NCBI GenBank assembly: GCA_963715675.1
Contig: OY970265.1
Span: 2,604,001-2,668,000, forward strand
Length of the DNA stretch: 64,000 nt
Direction of reading: 5' to 3'
Origin: DASVWZ01 sp963715675
GTDB lineage: Bacteria > Acidobacteriota > Terriglobia > Terriglobales > Acidobacteriaceae
Made by a program: the position numbers and the translations under genes. The notes under the pieces were generated by a model. The model had not been told where the DNA came from. It saw nothing but the letters and a program-made list of their open reading frames with translations, and ran no database searches. Positions 1 through 8,655 of this stretch are shown here, in pieces. Positions within the stretch are counted from its first letter, which is position 1, and every line of letters begins with the position of its first letter.

Positions 1-2792
1 AGTTCGAAGCCGAACAGGGCGAGCGCACCCAGCGCGGCTATGCCATCGAGACCGAGTTGCGGGAAAACCGCGAGCGGCTGAGCCAGATCAAGCTGGAAAC
101 CGACCGCGCCCACGCCAAACACCGCCACAATGAAGAACGCTGCGCGGAGTTGGTGGTGCGTTCCGCAGCGTCCGAGGCGGAACTGGCACAGGCCCGCTAC
201 CGGCTGGCGGGAGTTGAATCCGAACGGGAATCGAATCTGCAAGTCTTGGCGTCAGCCGCCGCGGATCTGGCGTCGGCGCAGCAGGAACTGGCGCAGAGCC
301 AGCAGGAAGCCAGCGCCGCCGCGGACGCGCTCACACGGTTGGAGCTGGAACAGGAGCAGTCGCGTACCGCCATCATGGAGGCGGCGGCCGCCGCCTCCGA
401 TTTGAGAAATCATTTGACCCAGGCGGAGGAGCGCCTGGCTTCCATCGACCGCGAGGCGCAACGGCTTCAACTCGAGATCGCAACCGCGGATTCGCAGGTG
501 CAAGCCTTTGGCGGCCAGCGCGGTCAGATCGCCCTTGAGTTTGAAACCGTCTCGCAGCGGGTCGCGGGGCTGACGGAGGAGCTCGCACAAGCCCGTCAGA
601 CTTTGGAGTCGAAACGCCGGGAGGAATCCGAAACCAAGAATCATCTGGACGGGTTGCGTGCCGAGTACGCGTCCGCGTTGGGCAAGAAAGGATCGATGGA
701 AGCCATGATCGCCGAGCACGGCTACTCGACCGATTCGGTGCGGCGGCTTTTCCAGTCGGGCGCGTTCCATGCCGGGCTCGCTCCCGCCGGTGTGCTGGCT
801 GACTTCCTTGAAGTCGAACCCCAGTACGAAAGCGTGGTGGAGGATTTTCTGCGGGATGAGTTGAACTACATTGTAGTGAAGTCCTGGGATGCGGCCGATG
901 AAGGCTTGCGGCTGTTGCGCACCGATGTGGATGGCCGGGCGACGTTCCTGGTCCATCCCGAAGATTCGCAGGCCCGGTTCTCGTTCGCGGTGGACGAGGC
1001 GGCCAGAATGGATACGCCCAGCCACGCGCCCATCGTTCCTCTGAAGAGCGCGATCCGTGTGCTCAACGGTTTTGGCCGGTCGCTGGAAGTCATCCTGCCG
1101 AAGTTGCGCGACGGCTACATTGTCCCTGACCCCGCCGCCGCTCGCGACCTGGCTTTGGAAAATCCGGATGCGTTTTTTCTGTCGCGGTCCGGCGAGTGTT
1201 TCCGGAACGTCACCGTGACCGGGGGCAAATCGACCTCCGAAGGCCCGCTCTCCATGAAGCGCGAGTTGCGCGATCTGATGCGGCTGCTGGCTGATCTGGA
1301 AGCCGCTCTGCGCAATGAAGAAATGCGCGTACTCACCTTGGGACGCGAACTCAAGGAGCTCACGTTCCTGCTCGACCGCCTGGAAAATGAAAAACGCGAA
1401 GCCGAAAAGCAGGCGATGACTTCCGGCCACCTGCTGCAGCAGCTGGATTCGGAAATGGCGCGAGTTGCGCAAAGGTTGCAGGTGGCGCGTCAGGAACTGC
1501 ATCGGCTGGGGTTGGAACGTGGCGAACACGAAGCACGGATTAGTGCGCGCCAAGCTGAGCTGATCGTCTGGCAACAGAAACGGGATGAATTGGAGCGCCT
1601 GGCAGCAACCGCCATCGCGCATCTGGCCGGGCTCCGGCAGCAGCGGGATGCGTCCGCGCAAAACGCTTCCCAGCATCTGGCGCAGGTTGCCACGCTCGAG
1701 GAACGGCACCGGTCGGCCGCTGCCGTATTGGAACGGATCGAGTCGCTGGTGAACGATATGCGGGAGCGGGTCGGCTCGCTGAGTTCGCAGATCGAATCGT
1801 CAGCAGCGGAAACGCGGCAGCGCCAAGCCGAAAATGAGCAACTGGCAACCCTGGTCGGCGACCTTGATGCCGAGCGCAATGCGAGTGAGACCCGGGACGG
1901 CCTGCTGCAGTTTGAGTCGGAGCAGGTGCGGGCACGACTGGCCGAGATTGAAACCGCCCTGCGCCATGCTCGTCAGTTACTGGATCAGTTGCGCGACCGG
2001 CGCGGTGAACTGTCCGCCGCCATGGCAAAACTCCAGGCGGACGCTCAATACATGGCGGAAACCTGCCTCAACGAACTTGGCCTGCAGCGGCAGGAACTGA
2101 TCGCCGACCCAGCGATCTCGCCGGTTGCCGGGGAGCCACTGGCTGCCGAGGAGCAGGCGTATCGGGAAATGCGCTCGCGTCTGGATGCCATGGGACCGGT
2201 GAACATGATGGCGCTGGAAGAATACAAGGAGACCGCCGAGCGCCATGGATTCCTCGAAACCCAGCGCAAGGACCTCATGGAGTCGATCGAGAACACCCAG
2301 GCTACGATCAAGGAGATCGATACCGTGTCCCGCCAGAAATTCGAGGAGGCGTTCCACAAAATCAACGAGAATTTTCAGACCACCTTCAAGAAGCTATTTG
2401 GAGGCGGACACGCCTTCATGCGCTTGACCGACGAGGAGAACACGGCGGAAAGCGGCATTGACGTGGTCGCTTCGCCTCCGGGCAAGAAGCTGCAAAATGT
2501 TCTGCTGCTCTCGGGCGGAGAAAAAGCATTGACTGCCTTGTCCCTGCTGGTGGGAATTTTTAAGTATCAGCCCAGCCCGTTCTGCATTCTCGATGAGGTC
2601 GACGCCCCCCTGGATGAGGCGAACATCGGCCGGTTCACCGAACTGGTCAAGGAAATGAGCGTGCAGACCCAGTTCGTGCTGATCACCCACAGCAAGAAGA
2701 CGATGGGCATTGCCCCGGTTCTCTATGGCGTGACCATGCAGGAGCCCGGCGTATCGAAACTCGTGTCGGTGAGGTTCGCAGCCACGGCCTAA
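1..2792 (+). CDS. smc: Chromosome segregation ATPase SMC, C-terminal part (cut by left edge)
   Basis: SMC forms the DNA-clamping core of bacterial condensin with ScpA/ScpB and compacts and segregates chromosomes in the cytoplasm. The frame is open to the left edge (first whole codon at base 3), so the N-terminal Walker A lobe is outside the window and about 929 residues are visible. A long Glu/Gln/Arg/Leu-rich coiled coil comes first. The hinge follows at about bases 690-1250 (GYSTDSVRRLFQSGAF, GYIVPDPAAARDLA), then the returning coil, then the C-terminal ATPase lobe with ABC signature LLLSGGEKALTALSLL, Walker B FCILDEVDAPLDE and H-loop FVLITHSKK. The apparent TTG start at 57 is only an in-frame codon. 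Family assignment is certain. Confidence 0.97.
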   Translation, partial: FEAEQGERTQRGYAIETELRENRERLSQIKLETDRAHAKHRHNEERCAELVVRSAASEAELAQARYRLAGVESERESNLQVLASAAADLASAQQELAQSQQEASAAADALTRLELEQEQSRTAIMEAAAAASDLRNHLTQAEERLASIDREAQRLQLEIATADSQVQAFGGQRGQIALEFETVSQRVAGLTEELAQARQTLESKRREESETKNHLDGLRAEYASALGKKGSMEAMIAEHGYSTDSVRRLFQSGAFHAGLAPAGVLADFLEVEPQYESVVEDFLRDELNYIVVKSWDAADEGLRLLRTDVDGRATFLVHPEDSQARFSFAVDEAARMDTPSHAPIVPLKSAIRVLNGFGRSLEVILPKLRDGYIVPDPAAARDLALENPDAFFLSRSGECFRNVTVTGGKSTSEGPLSMKRELRDLMRLLADLEAALRNEEMRVLTLGRELKELTFLLDRLENEKREAEKQAMTSGHLLQQLDSEMARVAQRLQVARQELHRLGLERGEHEARISARQAELIVWQQKRDELERLAATAIAHLAGLRQQRDASAQNASQHLAQVATLEERHRSAAAVLERIESLVNDMRERVGSLSSQIESSAAETRQRQAENEQLATLVGDLDAERNASETRDGLLQFESEQVRARLAEIETALRHARQLLDQLRDRRGELSAAMAKLQADAQYMAETCLNELGLQRQELIADPAISPVAGEPLAAEEQAYREMRSRLDAMGPVNMMALEEYKETAERHGFLETQRKDLMESIENTQATIKEIDTVSRQKFEEAFHKINENFQTTFKKLFGGGHAFMRLTDEENTAESGIDVVASPPGKKLQNVLLLSGGEKALTALSLLVGIFKYQPSPFCILDEVDAPLDEANIGRFTELVKEMSVQTQFVLITHSKKTMGIAPVLYGVTMQEPGVSKLVSVRFAATA

Positions 2793-2809
2793 CTGTTTCT
2801 CTACTGAAT

Positions 2810-3073
2810 ATGTTCGGCATTTTCTTCTCACTTTTGGTTGTCATTGCGCTGCTCAGCATCTGCGGCGAGTTTGTTATGAGGGCTCGCCTCACCCGAAGGG
2901 AAACTTCGCAGGACAAACTGGTGTGGTGGAGACGCGGCGGTGACGACGTAACTGCTGCCTATAAGGAACTCTTTCCACGCAGCCGGCTCCCGTTTTTCAG
3001 GAGCTTCGTTTTTTGGGCCTTCCTAGTGTCGTCTGCACTTCTCCTTCTCTCAATACTTTGGAAAAGACACTGA
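2810..3073 (+). CDS. Small two-helix membrane protein, unknown function
   Basis: An 87-residue protein begins 17 bp after smc and is probably co-transcribed with it. An N-terminal hydrophobic helix (FFSLLVVIALLSI) and a C-terminal one (FVFWAFLVSSALLLLSIL) flank a charged loop of about 45 residues rich in Arg, Lys and Asp, followed by a basic tail WKRH. That pattern suggests a hairpin inner-membrane protein. No family is recognised and no catalytic motif is visible. The ATG start and the hydrophobicity pattern support a real gene; the function is not known. Confidence 0.6.
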   Translation: MFGIFFSLLVVIALLSICGEFVMRARLTRRETSQDKLVWWRRGGDDVTAAYKELFPRSRLPFFRSFVFWAFLVSSALLLLSILWKRH

Positions 3074-3106
3074 CCTGCCGCCAGAATGCGGCTGTTTACA
3101 ATCGCA

Positions 3107-3141
3107 TACATATGATGTAGCTTGTAATACAGGAGCTTGTA
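3107..3141 (+). promoter_or_regulatory. Candidate operator of the ParDE-type operon
   Basis: Just upstream of the antitoxin start lies an inverted repeat TACAT-ATG-ATGTA (3107-3119). It is followed by a direct repeat AGCTTGTA at 3119-3126 and 3134-3141, the second copy running into the start codon. RHH antitoxins usually bind short palindromes or repeats in their own promoter, so autoregulation here is inferred from position and symmetry only. Confidence 0.4.
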
Positions 3142-3389
3142 TGGCGGAATCATCGGTTCTAACCCTGCGCCTCAGTCCCAAGTTGAAAAAGGAACTTGAC
3201 CGGCTTTCCAAGGCGATGCGCCGGAGCCGGTCGTTTGTTGCGGCGGAAGCCATTCGAGAGTATGTTGCGCTGAACGACTGGCAGATCGAAGAAATCAAGA
3301 AGAGCGTAGCCGAGGCGGACCAAGGCGAGTTCGCCAGCGACAAAGACGTCGAGCGAACGCTCCGCAAGTGGACGCGCCGTGCGGATTAG
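3141..3389 (+). CDS. Ribbon-helix-helix antitoxin, ParD/CopG type
   Basis: An 82-residue protein whose N-terminus (SSVLTLRLSPKLKKELDRL) is a ribbon-helix-helix DNA-binding module: a short beta strand followed by two helices ending in FVAAEAIREYVA. The acidic C-terminal half (WQIEEIKKSVAEADQGEF) matches the toxin-wrapping tail of ParD-like antitoxins. It should dimerise, repress its own promoter and neutralise the overlapping toxin. An AGGAG sits 6 nt before the ATG. The toxin frame overlaps its last 11 bases, a layout typical of translationally coupled TA pairs. Confidence 0.85.
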   Translation: MAESSVLTLRLSPKLKKELDRLSKAMRRSRSFVAAEAIREYVALNDWQIEEIKKSVAEADQGEFASDKDVERTLRKWTRRAD

Positions 3390-3663
3390 GTGGCTGCGCA
3401 CGGCATTGGTAAACCTGGATGCCGAGGCGGAGCACATCGCACGGGATAACCCTGCGGCAGCCTCCCGCGTCGTAGCCTCTATCGTTGACGCCGTGAAGCG
3501 GTTGCGAAACTTTCCGGCCAGCGGACGTCCCGGACGAGTACCGGGTACCCGGGAATTAGTGATCCCCGGCACACCCTACATTGTGCCCTACCGGGTGCGC
3601 GGCGATACGCTGGAGATTTTGCGCGTCTTTCACGCCGCTCGCAGATGGCCGAATCATTTCTGA
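3379..3663 (+). CDS. RelE/ParE-family toxin
   Basis: A 94-residue RelE/ParE superfamily protein starting at GTG inside the antitoxin gene (11-bp overlap). Recognisable parts are the N-terminal IRWLRTALVNLDAEAEHI helix, the central FPASGRPGRVPGTRELVI segment and the C-terminal strand YIVPYRVRGDTLEILRVFHAAR. Family members are either gyrase poisons (ParE) or ribosome-dependent mRNA nucleases (RelE). The RHH partner favours ParE, but residues alone do not settle the target. The catalytic-region Arg and the C-terminal RVFHAARRWP motif are intact, so the toxin looks functional. Confidence 0.85.
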   Translation: MRIRWLRTALVNLDAEAEHIARDNPAAASRVVASIVDAVKRLRNFPASGRPGRVPGTRELVIPGTPYIVPYRVRGDTLEILRVFHAARRWPNHF

Positions 3664-3978
3664 TCTCCTGAAAAGGTCGCGGACCGGCGGATCAGGTTCA
3701 GGCGCCGGCCATATCGCAGGGCTGACGGCGCACCATTTATTCACATCACGACTCCACGCCAATATTTCTCGCGTCCTGAATATCCTCTGCTCTCCTCAGT
3801 TTTTCCACAAATCCAATGCTGTAAAACCCTTGCTGCCAGAGGAGTTTCATACTTCTCCAGCCTGTCAATAGTTTTTCTCTCCGGAATCACAAAAGTCTTC
3901 CGAAGTTGGTGATGTAAGTCGTTGACAAATTTTTCTGGCAGGTTAGAATACGCAACGTTTCTAAATTAAAATCTGAAG
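3664..3978. other. Intergenic region between toxin gene and purC
   Basis: No convincing coding frame; an apparent 96-codon plus-strand frame overlaps the toxin in another frame and has no family features. The last 60 bp hold the purC promoter. The base composition becomes AT-richer from about 3850 onward. Confidence 0.5.
3922..3949 (+). promoter_or_regulatory. Sigma-70 type promoter of purC
   Basis: A -35 box TTGACA (3922-3927, perfect consensus) and a -10 box TAGAAT (3944-3949) are separated by 16 bp in AT-rich DNA. The predicted start is near 3956, about 23 nt before the purC ATG. Confidence 0.75.
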
Positions 3979-4893
3979 ATGAACTCCGAACTTCTTGACG
4001 CCGTTTTACTCCGCACTGACTTCCGCGATCTCACCCTGCACGCCAGCGGGAAAGTCCGCGACGTCTACACCCTGGATGATGCGCATTTGCTGTTCATCGC
4101 CACCGACCGGATCTCAGCCTTCGACTACGTTCTGGCAACCGGCATTCCCCACAAGGGGCGGGTGCTGACCCAGATCTCTCTCTTCTGGTTTGATTTTCTT
4201 CGCGATATCGTGCCCAACCACCTGGTGACCGCCGATGTCGAAAAGTATCCCGCAGCGGTGCGGCAATATGCGGACTTGTTGCGGGGACGCTCGATGCTCG
4301 TGCGGCGGGCCGACATGGTGCCGGTGGAGTGTGTGGTGCGCGGCTACATCTCCGGATCGGCCTGGAAAGAGTACCGATCCACCGGCAAGGTCTGTGGGAT
4401 TGAGTTGCCCAAAGGCCTGCAGGAATCGGACAAGTTGCCGGCGCCGATTTTCACCCCCGCCACCAAGGCGACCAGCGGCCACGACGAGAATATTCCGTTC
4501 GAAGAGATGGTTCGCATCGTAGGACCGGAACGAAGCCGCGAACTGCGCGATCTCACCCTGAAGATCTACACCAGGGCGGCCGACTATGCCCGGCAGAAAG
4601 GCATTATCATCGCCGATACCAAGTTCGAATTCGGCATCACCCCGCAGGGCATCATCCTGGCGGACGAAGTGCTGACCCCGGATTCTTCTCGCTTCTGGCC
4701 GGCGGACAAGTATCAGCCAGGCCGGGCGCAGGAATCCTATGACAAGCAGTATGTACGCGATTATCTGGAGCAGATTCGCTGGAATAAACAGCCGCCCGCG
4801 CCGGCCCTCCCCCCGGACGTGGCTGGCAGGACCAGCGCAAAGTATTTGGAGGCGTATCAGCGGCTCACAGGACGCGAGCTGGATGTCCGGTAA
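3979..4893 (+). CDS. purC: Phosphoribosylaminoimidazole-succinocarboxamide synthase (SAICAR synthetase)
   Basis: Ligates aspartate to CAIR using ATP to form SAICAR in de novo purine synthesis. The 304 residues cover the whole SAICAR synthetase fold: N-terminal ATP-binding lobe with GKVRDVYTLDDAHLLFIATD and DRISAFD, then ECVVRGYISGSAWKEY. The family signatures IIADTKFEFG and LADEVLTPDSSRFW follow in the C-terminal half. Length fits the long form seen in many bacteria. It stands alone behind its own consensus promoter, with cvpA 24 bp downstream. In proteobacteria cvpA is linked to purF, so a purine-related transcription unit is plausible here too. Confidence 0.96.
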   Translation: MNSELLDAVLLRTDFRDLTLHASGKVRDVYTLDDAHLLFIATDRISAFDYVLATGIPHKGRVLTQISLFWFDFLRDIVPNHLVTADVEKYPAAVRQYADLLRGRSMLVRRADMVPVECVVRGYISGSAWKEYRSTGKVCGIELPKGLQESDKLPAPIFTPATKATSGHDENIPFEEMVRIVGPERSRELRDLTLKIYTRAADYARQKGIIIADTKFEFGITPQGIILADEVLTPDSSRFWPADKYQPGRAQESYDKQYVRDYLEQIRWNKQPPAPALPPDVAGRTSAKYLEAYQRLTGRELDVR

Positions 4894-4917
4894 TTCTGAA
4901 AACTCGAGGAGAAGAAG

Positions 4918-5439
4918 TTGACGGCTGCCGACTGGATCATCGCGGCGGTGATTGTATTGTCCGTGGTCGGAGCTGCCAGCGCCGGCTTCTTTCAGGAGGC
5001 CTTCGGAATCGCCGGATTAGTCTTCGGGTACCTGCTGGCCGCTTGGCAGTACCGTGAGTTGGCGCAGCACTTCGCGCCTTTCGTTAGTTCGTTGTGGTTT
5101 GCCGAGATCGTTGCGTTCTTGATGATTTTCATCGCCGTGATGATCTTGGCCGGCATCACCGGCCGGATTGCCCGCTGGGCGATGAAAGAAGCCGGGCTTA
5201 GTTTTGTTGACCGGTTGCTGGGTGGAGCGCTGGGACTGCTGCGCGGCTGCCTGCTGGTTGCGGTAGTCCTGGTAAGCATGGCGGCGTTCAACCCGGGTTC
5301 GAAGTGGCTGCAAGGTTCAGAAATGGCGCCGTATTTTCTGGTGGTGGGGCGGGCCGTAATTTGGGTTGCCCCCTCGGAATTGCGGGCCCGTTTTTATCAG
5401 GGACTCGACTTGCTGCGGCACGAGCAGCATCGGATGTAG
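4918..5439 (+). CDS. cvpA: CvpA family membrane protein
   Basis: A 173-residue polytopic protein of the colicin V production (CvpA) family, with four hydrophobic segments: the N-terminal TAADWIIAAVIVLSVVGAAS with the family Gly/Ser-rich turn, FGIAGLVFGYLLAAW, IVAFLMIFIAVMILAGITG and LLGGALGLLRGCLLVAVVLV. The segment AGLSFVDRLLGGALGLLRG is the conserved CvpA loop and third helix. Start is TTG with GAGGAGAAG a few bases upstream. CvpA is an inner-membrane protein needed for envelope integrity and colicin V export in enterobacteria; its exact role here is unknown. It follows purC closely. Confidence 0.88.
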   Translation: MTAADWIIAAVIVLSVVGAASAGFFQEAFGIAGLVFGYLLAAWQYRELAQHFAPFVSSLWFAEIVAFLMIFIAVMILAGITGRIARWAMKEAGLSFVDRLLGGALGLLRGCLLVAVVLVSMAAFNPGSKWLQGSEMAPYFLVVGRAVIWVAPSELRARFYQGLDLLRHEQHRM

Positions 5440-5524
5440 CGGACCGGCAGCGGGTGGTGTCCCGGCAAGTATCTGCGCCAGGCCAAAAGCGCGGGGTCGC
5501 GTTTTTGCGGAAAAGAGAGAGACC

Positions 5525-5803
5525 GTGAAAGATCAGCTCGAAGCCCTTATCCTGCAGATGTACAAAAGCAATATCCTGTATTCCGAGGCGGTTCGCGAAT
5601 TCAAGAAGCGGTTTATTCTGACCGTGCTTCAGGAGAACAACGGCAACCAATGCCGCGCCGCCCGCCAGCTCGGCATGCACCGCAACACCCTGAGCCGAAC
5701 CATCTCGGAATTGAAGATCGATGTCCGGCAACTGCGGGCCGGCGTCAAGCGCCCGCCCCGCAGCGCGCGGCTGGCGGCTTACGACAAGAAAGCCTTCCGC
5801 TAG
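5525..5803 (+). CDS. Fis-type helix-turn-helix protein
   Basis: A 92-residue protein read from GTG at 5525, preceded by a GA-rich ribosome site; the in-frame codons further upstream overlap cvpA and lack protein character. The middle (FILTVLQENNGNQCRAARQLGMHRNTLSRTISEL) is a Fis-type HTH like the DNA-binding end of NtrC-family activators: helix, N-x-C-x-AAR-x-LG-x-HRNTLSR, recognition helix. The basic tail (GVKRPPRSARLAAYDKKAF) may add DNA contacts. It lacks AAA+ and receiver domains, so it is a stand-alone nucleoid or regulatory protein. Targets are unknown. Confidence 0.8.
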   Translation: MKDQLEALILQMYKSNILYSEAVREFKKRFILTVLQENNGNQCRAARQLGMHRNTLSRTISELKIDVRQLRAGVKRPPRSARLAAYDKKAFR

Positions 5804-5832
5804 ATCCCGGCACTGTTCTTTCTGCCCACAAC

Positions 5833-5866
5833 AACCAAGGGCAGCCTTGCGGCTGCCCCGTGGTTT
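5833..5866. terminator. Bidirectional hairpin between convergent genes
   Basis: GGGCAGCC (5839-5846), loop TTGC, GGCTGCCC (5851-5858): a perfect 8-bp GC stem, flanked by AACCA and TGGTTT that extend it. It lies between the convergent Fis-like and TPR genes and can serve both directions. Confidence 0.7.
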
Positions 5867-5881
5867 GAAGTTGAACCGCGC

Positions 5882-7219
5882 CTAGTTGCCCGGCCGCCGA
5901 TGCACGGGGGGTTTCTTGGGCGGTGGGGCTTTGGTCAGCAAAGCGCCTTTTTCCATCGTCATCACGAACGGATTCGCGGTGTAGGAAACCGGTGTTCCCT
6001 CGAAGTCGAGCGTGGCTCCTTCTTGCGGCATCAGCTTCGGCGGAATCGTGCCATCCATGGTCAGGGTGATATCCGCCCGCTTGGCGTCGATGTCGTCCTG
6101 GCTCGCGGCAATGTCCAACTGCGTGGGAGCCGCCTTCAGCACGGTTGCTTCCATCTGCAGCTTCACCCCCTGAATGACGCTCCACACCGCTTTTTGATCC
6201 TCTGGAGAGCCCTGGGAAAGTACCAGCTGCCACTCCGCGAAACTGAGCTTCTTGAGATCGGCGGGAGTCTTGTCCTTCACCAGATCATGCGCCTGTTCGG
6301 CCGGGGTGGGAGGAACGTATTGCGTGATGGTAAAGCCCTGAGGCGGCAGCGGGTTGGTCTTGGTGGTTGCCATTACGTCGCTCCAACCCTGATCCGAACC
6401 GTGATATTTCTTGTACTTGCTCTTTCCGTAGGACTCAATCTGTCCCTGTCCAGGTGAGCCCGCAGCCAAATTCGCCGCCCGCGCGATGAAGAAGAGTCCG
6501 TTGACGTAGTCGGGCGGCGCGGCCTCAAGGTACGATAAAGCCAGAGGATAGACATTCTGTATATCGTTGGGTTCGCCTTCCACTGCGGCCCGCAGGTTCT
6601 TCTGCGCGGTGGCGTAGTCCTTGCCCTGCAGCGCCGCCATCCCCGCGGTGCCGTTAAAGATCACGCTCATCTGTTTTTTCAGTTTGTCAAAGTCGGCGTC
6701 AGGCATCCCGTCGGGTTTGGGCGCTGTCTTCAGAGCCTCCAGCCCGCGGTTGGCATACTGGGCGCCTTCGGCAAGGCTTTGCGCATTGCCCTTGGCGCGG
6801 TCGATGTAGGAGAACAATGCTAAGGCGCGAAGGTTGTTGGGGTTCGCCTGCAGCAGGCGCTGCACCGCATCCATCATCTTGGCCTGATCGCCGGTCTGCT
6901 GGTACGCGCCCAGCAGCAGTTCCAGCGCGTCCTCCTTCATCACGCTGTTGGGATATTGGGTCAGAAAGGCTTCCAGGCCGCTGATTTCGGCTTTGGGGTC
7001 CTTTTGCTGCACCGCGCCGACGTATGCGTTGTACTCGTTGGGATCCTTGATTTCCTTCTTCTGCGCTGGCGCTGGCGCGGCAGGTTGCGGTTGAGATGGG
7101 GTGTTCTGTGCCGCTGGTTGTTGTGCCGCGGTTTGCGGTTGCGGCGTGGCTGTCTGCAAGCCAGAAGCAATTCCAGCATATGCGAGCACAATCGCCACTA
7201 AGATCGTCTTCATTTTCAA
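5882..7219 (-). CDS. Secreted TPR-containing protein
   Basis: A 445-residue exported protein. A signal peptide (MKMKTILVAIVLAYAGIASG) is followed by a Pro/Ala/Gln-rich linker, then TPR-like helices from about residue 60 to 290 (DALELLLGAYQQTGDQAKMMDAV; PNNLRALALFSYIDRAKGNA; AALQGKDYATAQKNLRAAVE). The C-terminal third is a beta-rich domain with VSYTANPFVMTMEKG, ending in a Pro/Lys-rich tail. This fits a periplasmic scaffold, as is common in acidobacteria. An AGGAGCC lies upstream of the ATG. The substrate or partner cannot be told from sequence. Confidence 0.8.
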   Translation of the reverse strand: MKMKTILVAIVLAYAGIASGLQTATPQPQTAAQQPAAQNTPSQPQPAAPAPAQKKEIKDPNEYNAYVGAVQQKDPKAEISGLEAFLTQYPNSVMKEDALELLLGAYQQTGDQAKMMDAVQRLLQANPNNLRALALFSYIDRAKGNAQSLAEGAQYANRGLEALKTAPKPDGMPDADFDKLKKQMSVIFNGTAGMAALQGKDYATAQKNLRAAVEGEPNDIQNVYPLALSYLEAAPPDYVNGLFFIARAANLAAGSPGQGQIESYGKSKYKKYHGSDQGWSDVMATTKTNPLPPQGFTITQYVPPTPAEQAHDLVKDKTPADLKKLSFAEWQLVLSQGSPEDQKAVWSVIQGVKLQMEATVLKAAPTQLDIAASQDDIDAKRADITLTMDGTIPPKLMPQEGATLDFEGTPVSYTANPFVMTMEKGALLTKAPPPKKPPVHRRPGN

Positions 7220-7534
7220 AAGGCTCCTTAAACGTCGGGAAATGACAATCTAAAGGAAATCAACGAAATCCTGCCCCGCGCACACTGACTAGCAAAGAGG
7301 GCGCCTTCGAGCATGGCCTCATCCGTCGTTGCGACAAACTCAGAATACTTTAAGACGTCTCTAACATCAACGAAGCCAAGGCGATATCCCAATGTGCCGG
7401 ACTAGCGGATTATAAGTATGTATCTCACTTAAGGCAAGCACGCTTTCTGACAGTCCCGGGCTTGTTAAGATGCAGCTTGTGTCAACTGCGATCAGTTTCG
7501 CAGCGCTAAGCCAGACAGGAGAGATTGGACCCAT
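7220..7534. other. Divergent intergenic region between TPR gene and SDR gene
   Basis: About 315 bp with no coding frame of note. It must hold promoters for both neighbours. An AT-rich stretch around 7405-7430 is the likeliest promoter area, but no clear -35/-10 pair was identified. AGGAGAG at 7517-7523 is the ribosome site of the SDR gene. Confidence 0.4.
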
Positions 7535-8263
7535 ATGACAGCCGAAAATGAAACTCTGAGAAACCAGGTTGCCGTCGTTACCGGAGCCGGTCGGGGCATC
7601 GGCGCGGCGATTGCCAAAAAACTGGCGGCTCTGGGCGCGACGACCGTGCTCTGCGGACGCACTCGGCAGACCCTGCAAGCCACGGCAGATTCGATCTCGG
7701 AAGCCGCCGGCCATGCCGAAATGGCTGAGTGCGACGTCACGGATCTACGTTCGGTCGAGGCCCTCGCGGCTCAGGTGCGCACTCGCTTCGGGCGAACCGA
7801 TATTCTGGTCAACAACGCCGGCGTGGGCACATTCGGAAGTCCCCTGCATCAGATGCCGCCGCAAGCCTGGGACAACGTGCTGAACACCAACCTGCGCGGC
7901 GTCTACTACTGCATTCGCAGTTTTGCCGACATGATGATTCGCGCGGGCCAGGGCCACATCATCAATATCTCATCGCTGGCCGGCAAGAATGCGTTGCCCA
8001 ACGGCGCAGCGTATGCGGCATCGAAGTGGGGCCTGAACGGACTGACGTATTCCGTAGCGGAGGAATTGCGCGGACACGGAATCCGGGTTTCGGTGATTTG
8101 CCCAGGATCGGTGGACACCGATTTCGGCGCGCCCCGAGCCGGAAGAAACACCAGCAAGATGCTGCAACCGGACGACGTTGCCCATGTCGTAGCCATGCTG
8201 GTAACGCAGGCGCCTCAATCGTTCGCCAGTGAGATCCTGCTAAGACCAACACAAAAGCCGTAA
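7535..8263 (+). CDS. Short-chain dehydrogenase/reductase (SDR family)
   Basis: NAD(P)-dependent oxidoreductase of 242 residues with all classical SDR landmarks: cofactor glycine motif TGAGRGIG (residues 16-23), CDVTD after beta-4, NNAG (93-96), catalytic Ser in INISSLAG (about 146), YAASK with Tyr160 and Lys164, and PGSVDTDF. Arg42 in CGRTR follows the second strand and suggests NADPH preference. Closest by feel to 3-oxoacyl-ACP reductase/FabG-like SDRs, but the C-terminus is short and nothing nearby fixes the substrate. It is monocistronic between a divergent TPR gene and a long non-coding stretch. Confidence 0.92.
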   Translation: MTAENETLRNQVAVVTGAGRGIGAAIAKKLAALGATTVLCGRTRQTLQATADSISEAAGHAEMAECDVTDLRSVEALAAQVRTRFGRTDILVNNAGVGTFGSPLHQMPPQAWDNVLNTNLRGVYYCIRSFADMMIRAGQGHIINISSLAGKNALPNGAAYAASKWGLNGLTYSVAEELRGHGIRVSVICPGSVDTDFGAPRAGRNTSKMLQPDDVAHVVAMLVTQAPQSFASEILLRPTQKP

Positions 8264-8655
8264 GGGTGGTCGGGTTGACGGCCACTCCGAACGCCCAGCA
8301 CGAAACGCGGACGCGTCGTGGAACGGCACGACTTTGTTTGGGGTTATTGGTGCTACGGGGATTTATCGCCAATTGACCCAAGCCAGTCCATTCCAGGGCA
8401 ACAGTTGCGGCTCCCCCGCGCAGCCGCGGACAGGTTTGGCAACCCCGGCCATCCAAAACCGGGTTTTGCCAACTCATCACATCGAACTGTGACAGCAGGT
8501 ATTGCAAAAGACTAGCCGAAGGATTAAGAGTTTGCACAACAGCTCGGTTCGTCTCTCCGAAGAGACGCCCCGCCATTTGAGACGCCCACCCCCTGAGACG
8601 AATGACCCAATCTATCGGGAAATGCATTTCCATCAGATAGAAAGGAGACTTCGAA
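8264..8655. other. Intergenic region upstream of the interrupted HAF-type gene
   Basis: About 390 bp without a supportable gene. AAAGGAG near 8640 is the ribosome site for the following ATG at 8656. GTGG-TCG-loop-CGG-CCAC just after the SDR stop could be a weak hairpin, without a T tract. Confidence 0.4.

Noticed and set aside
252..1709. 485-codon minus-strand frame opposite smc
   Set aside because: Antisense shadow of a strongly conserved SMC coding sequence; no protein family features or ribosome site.
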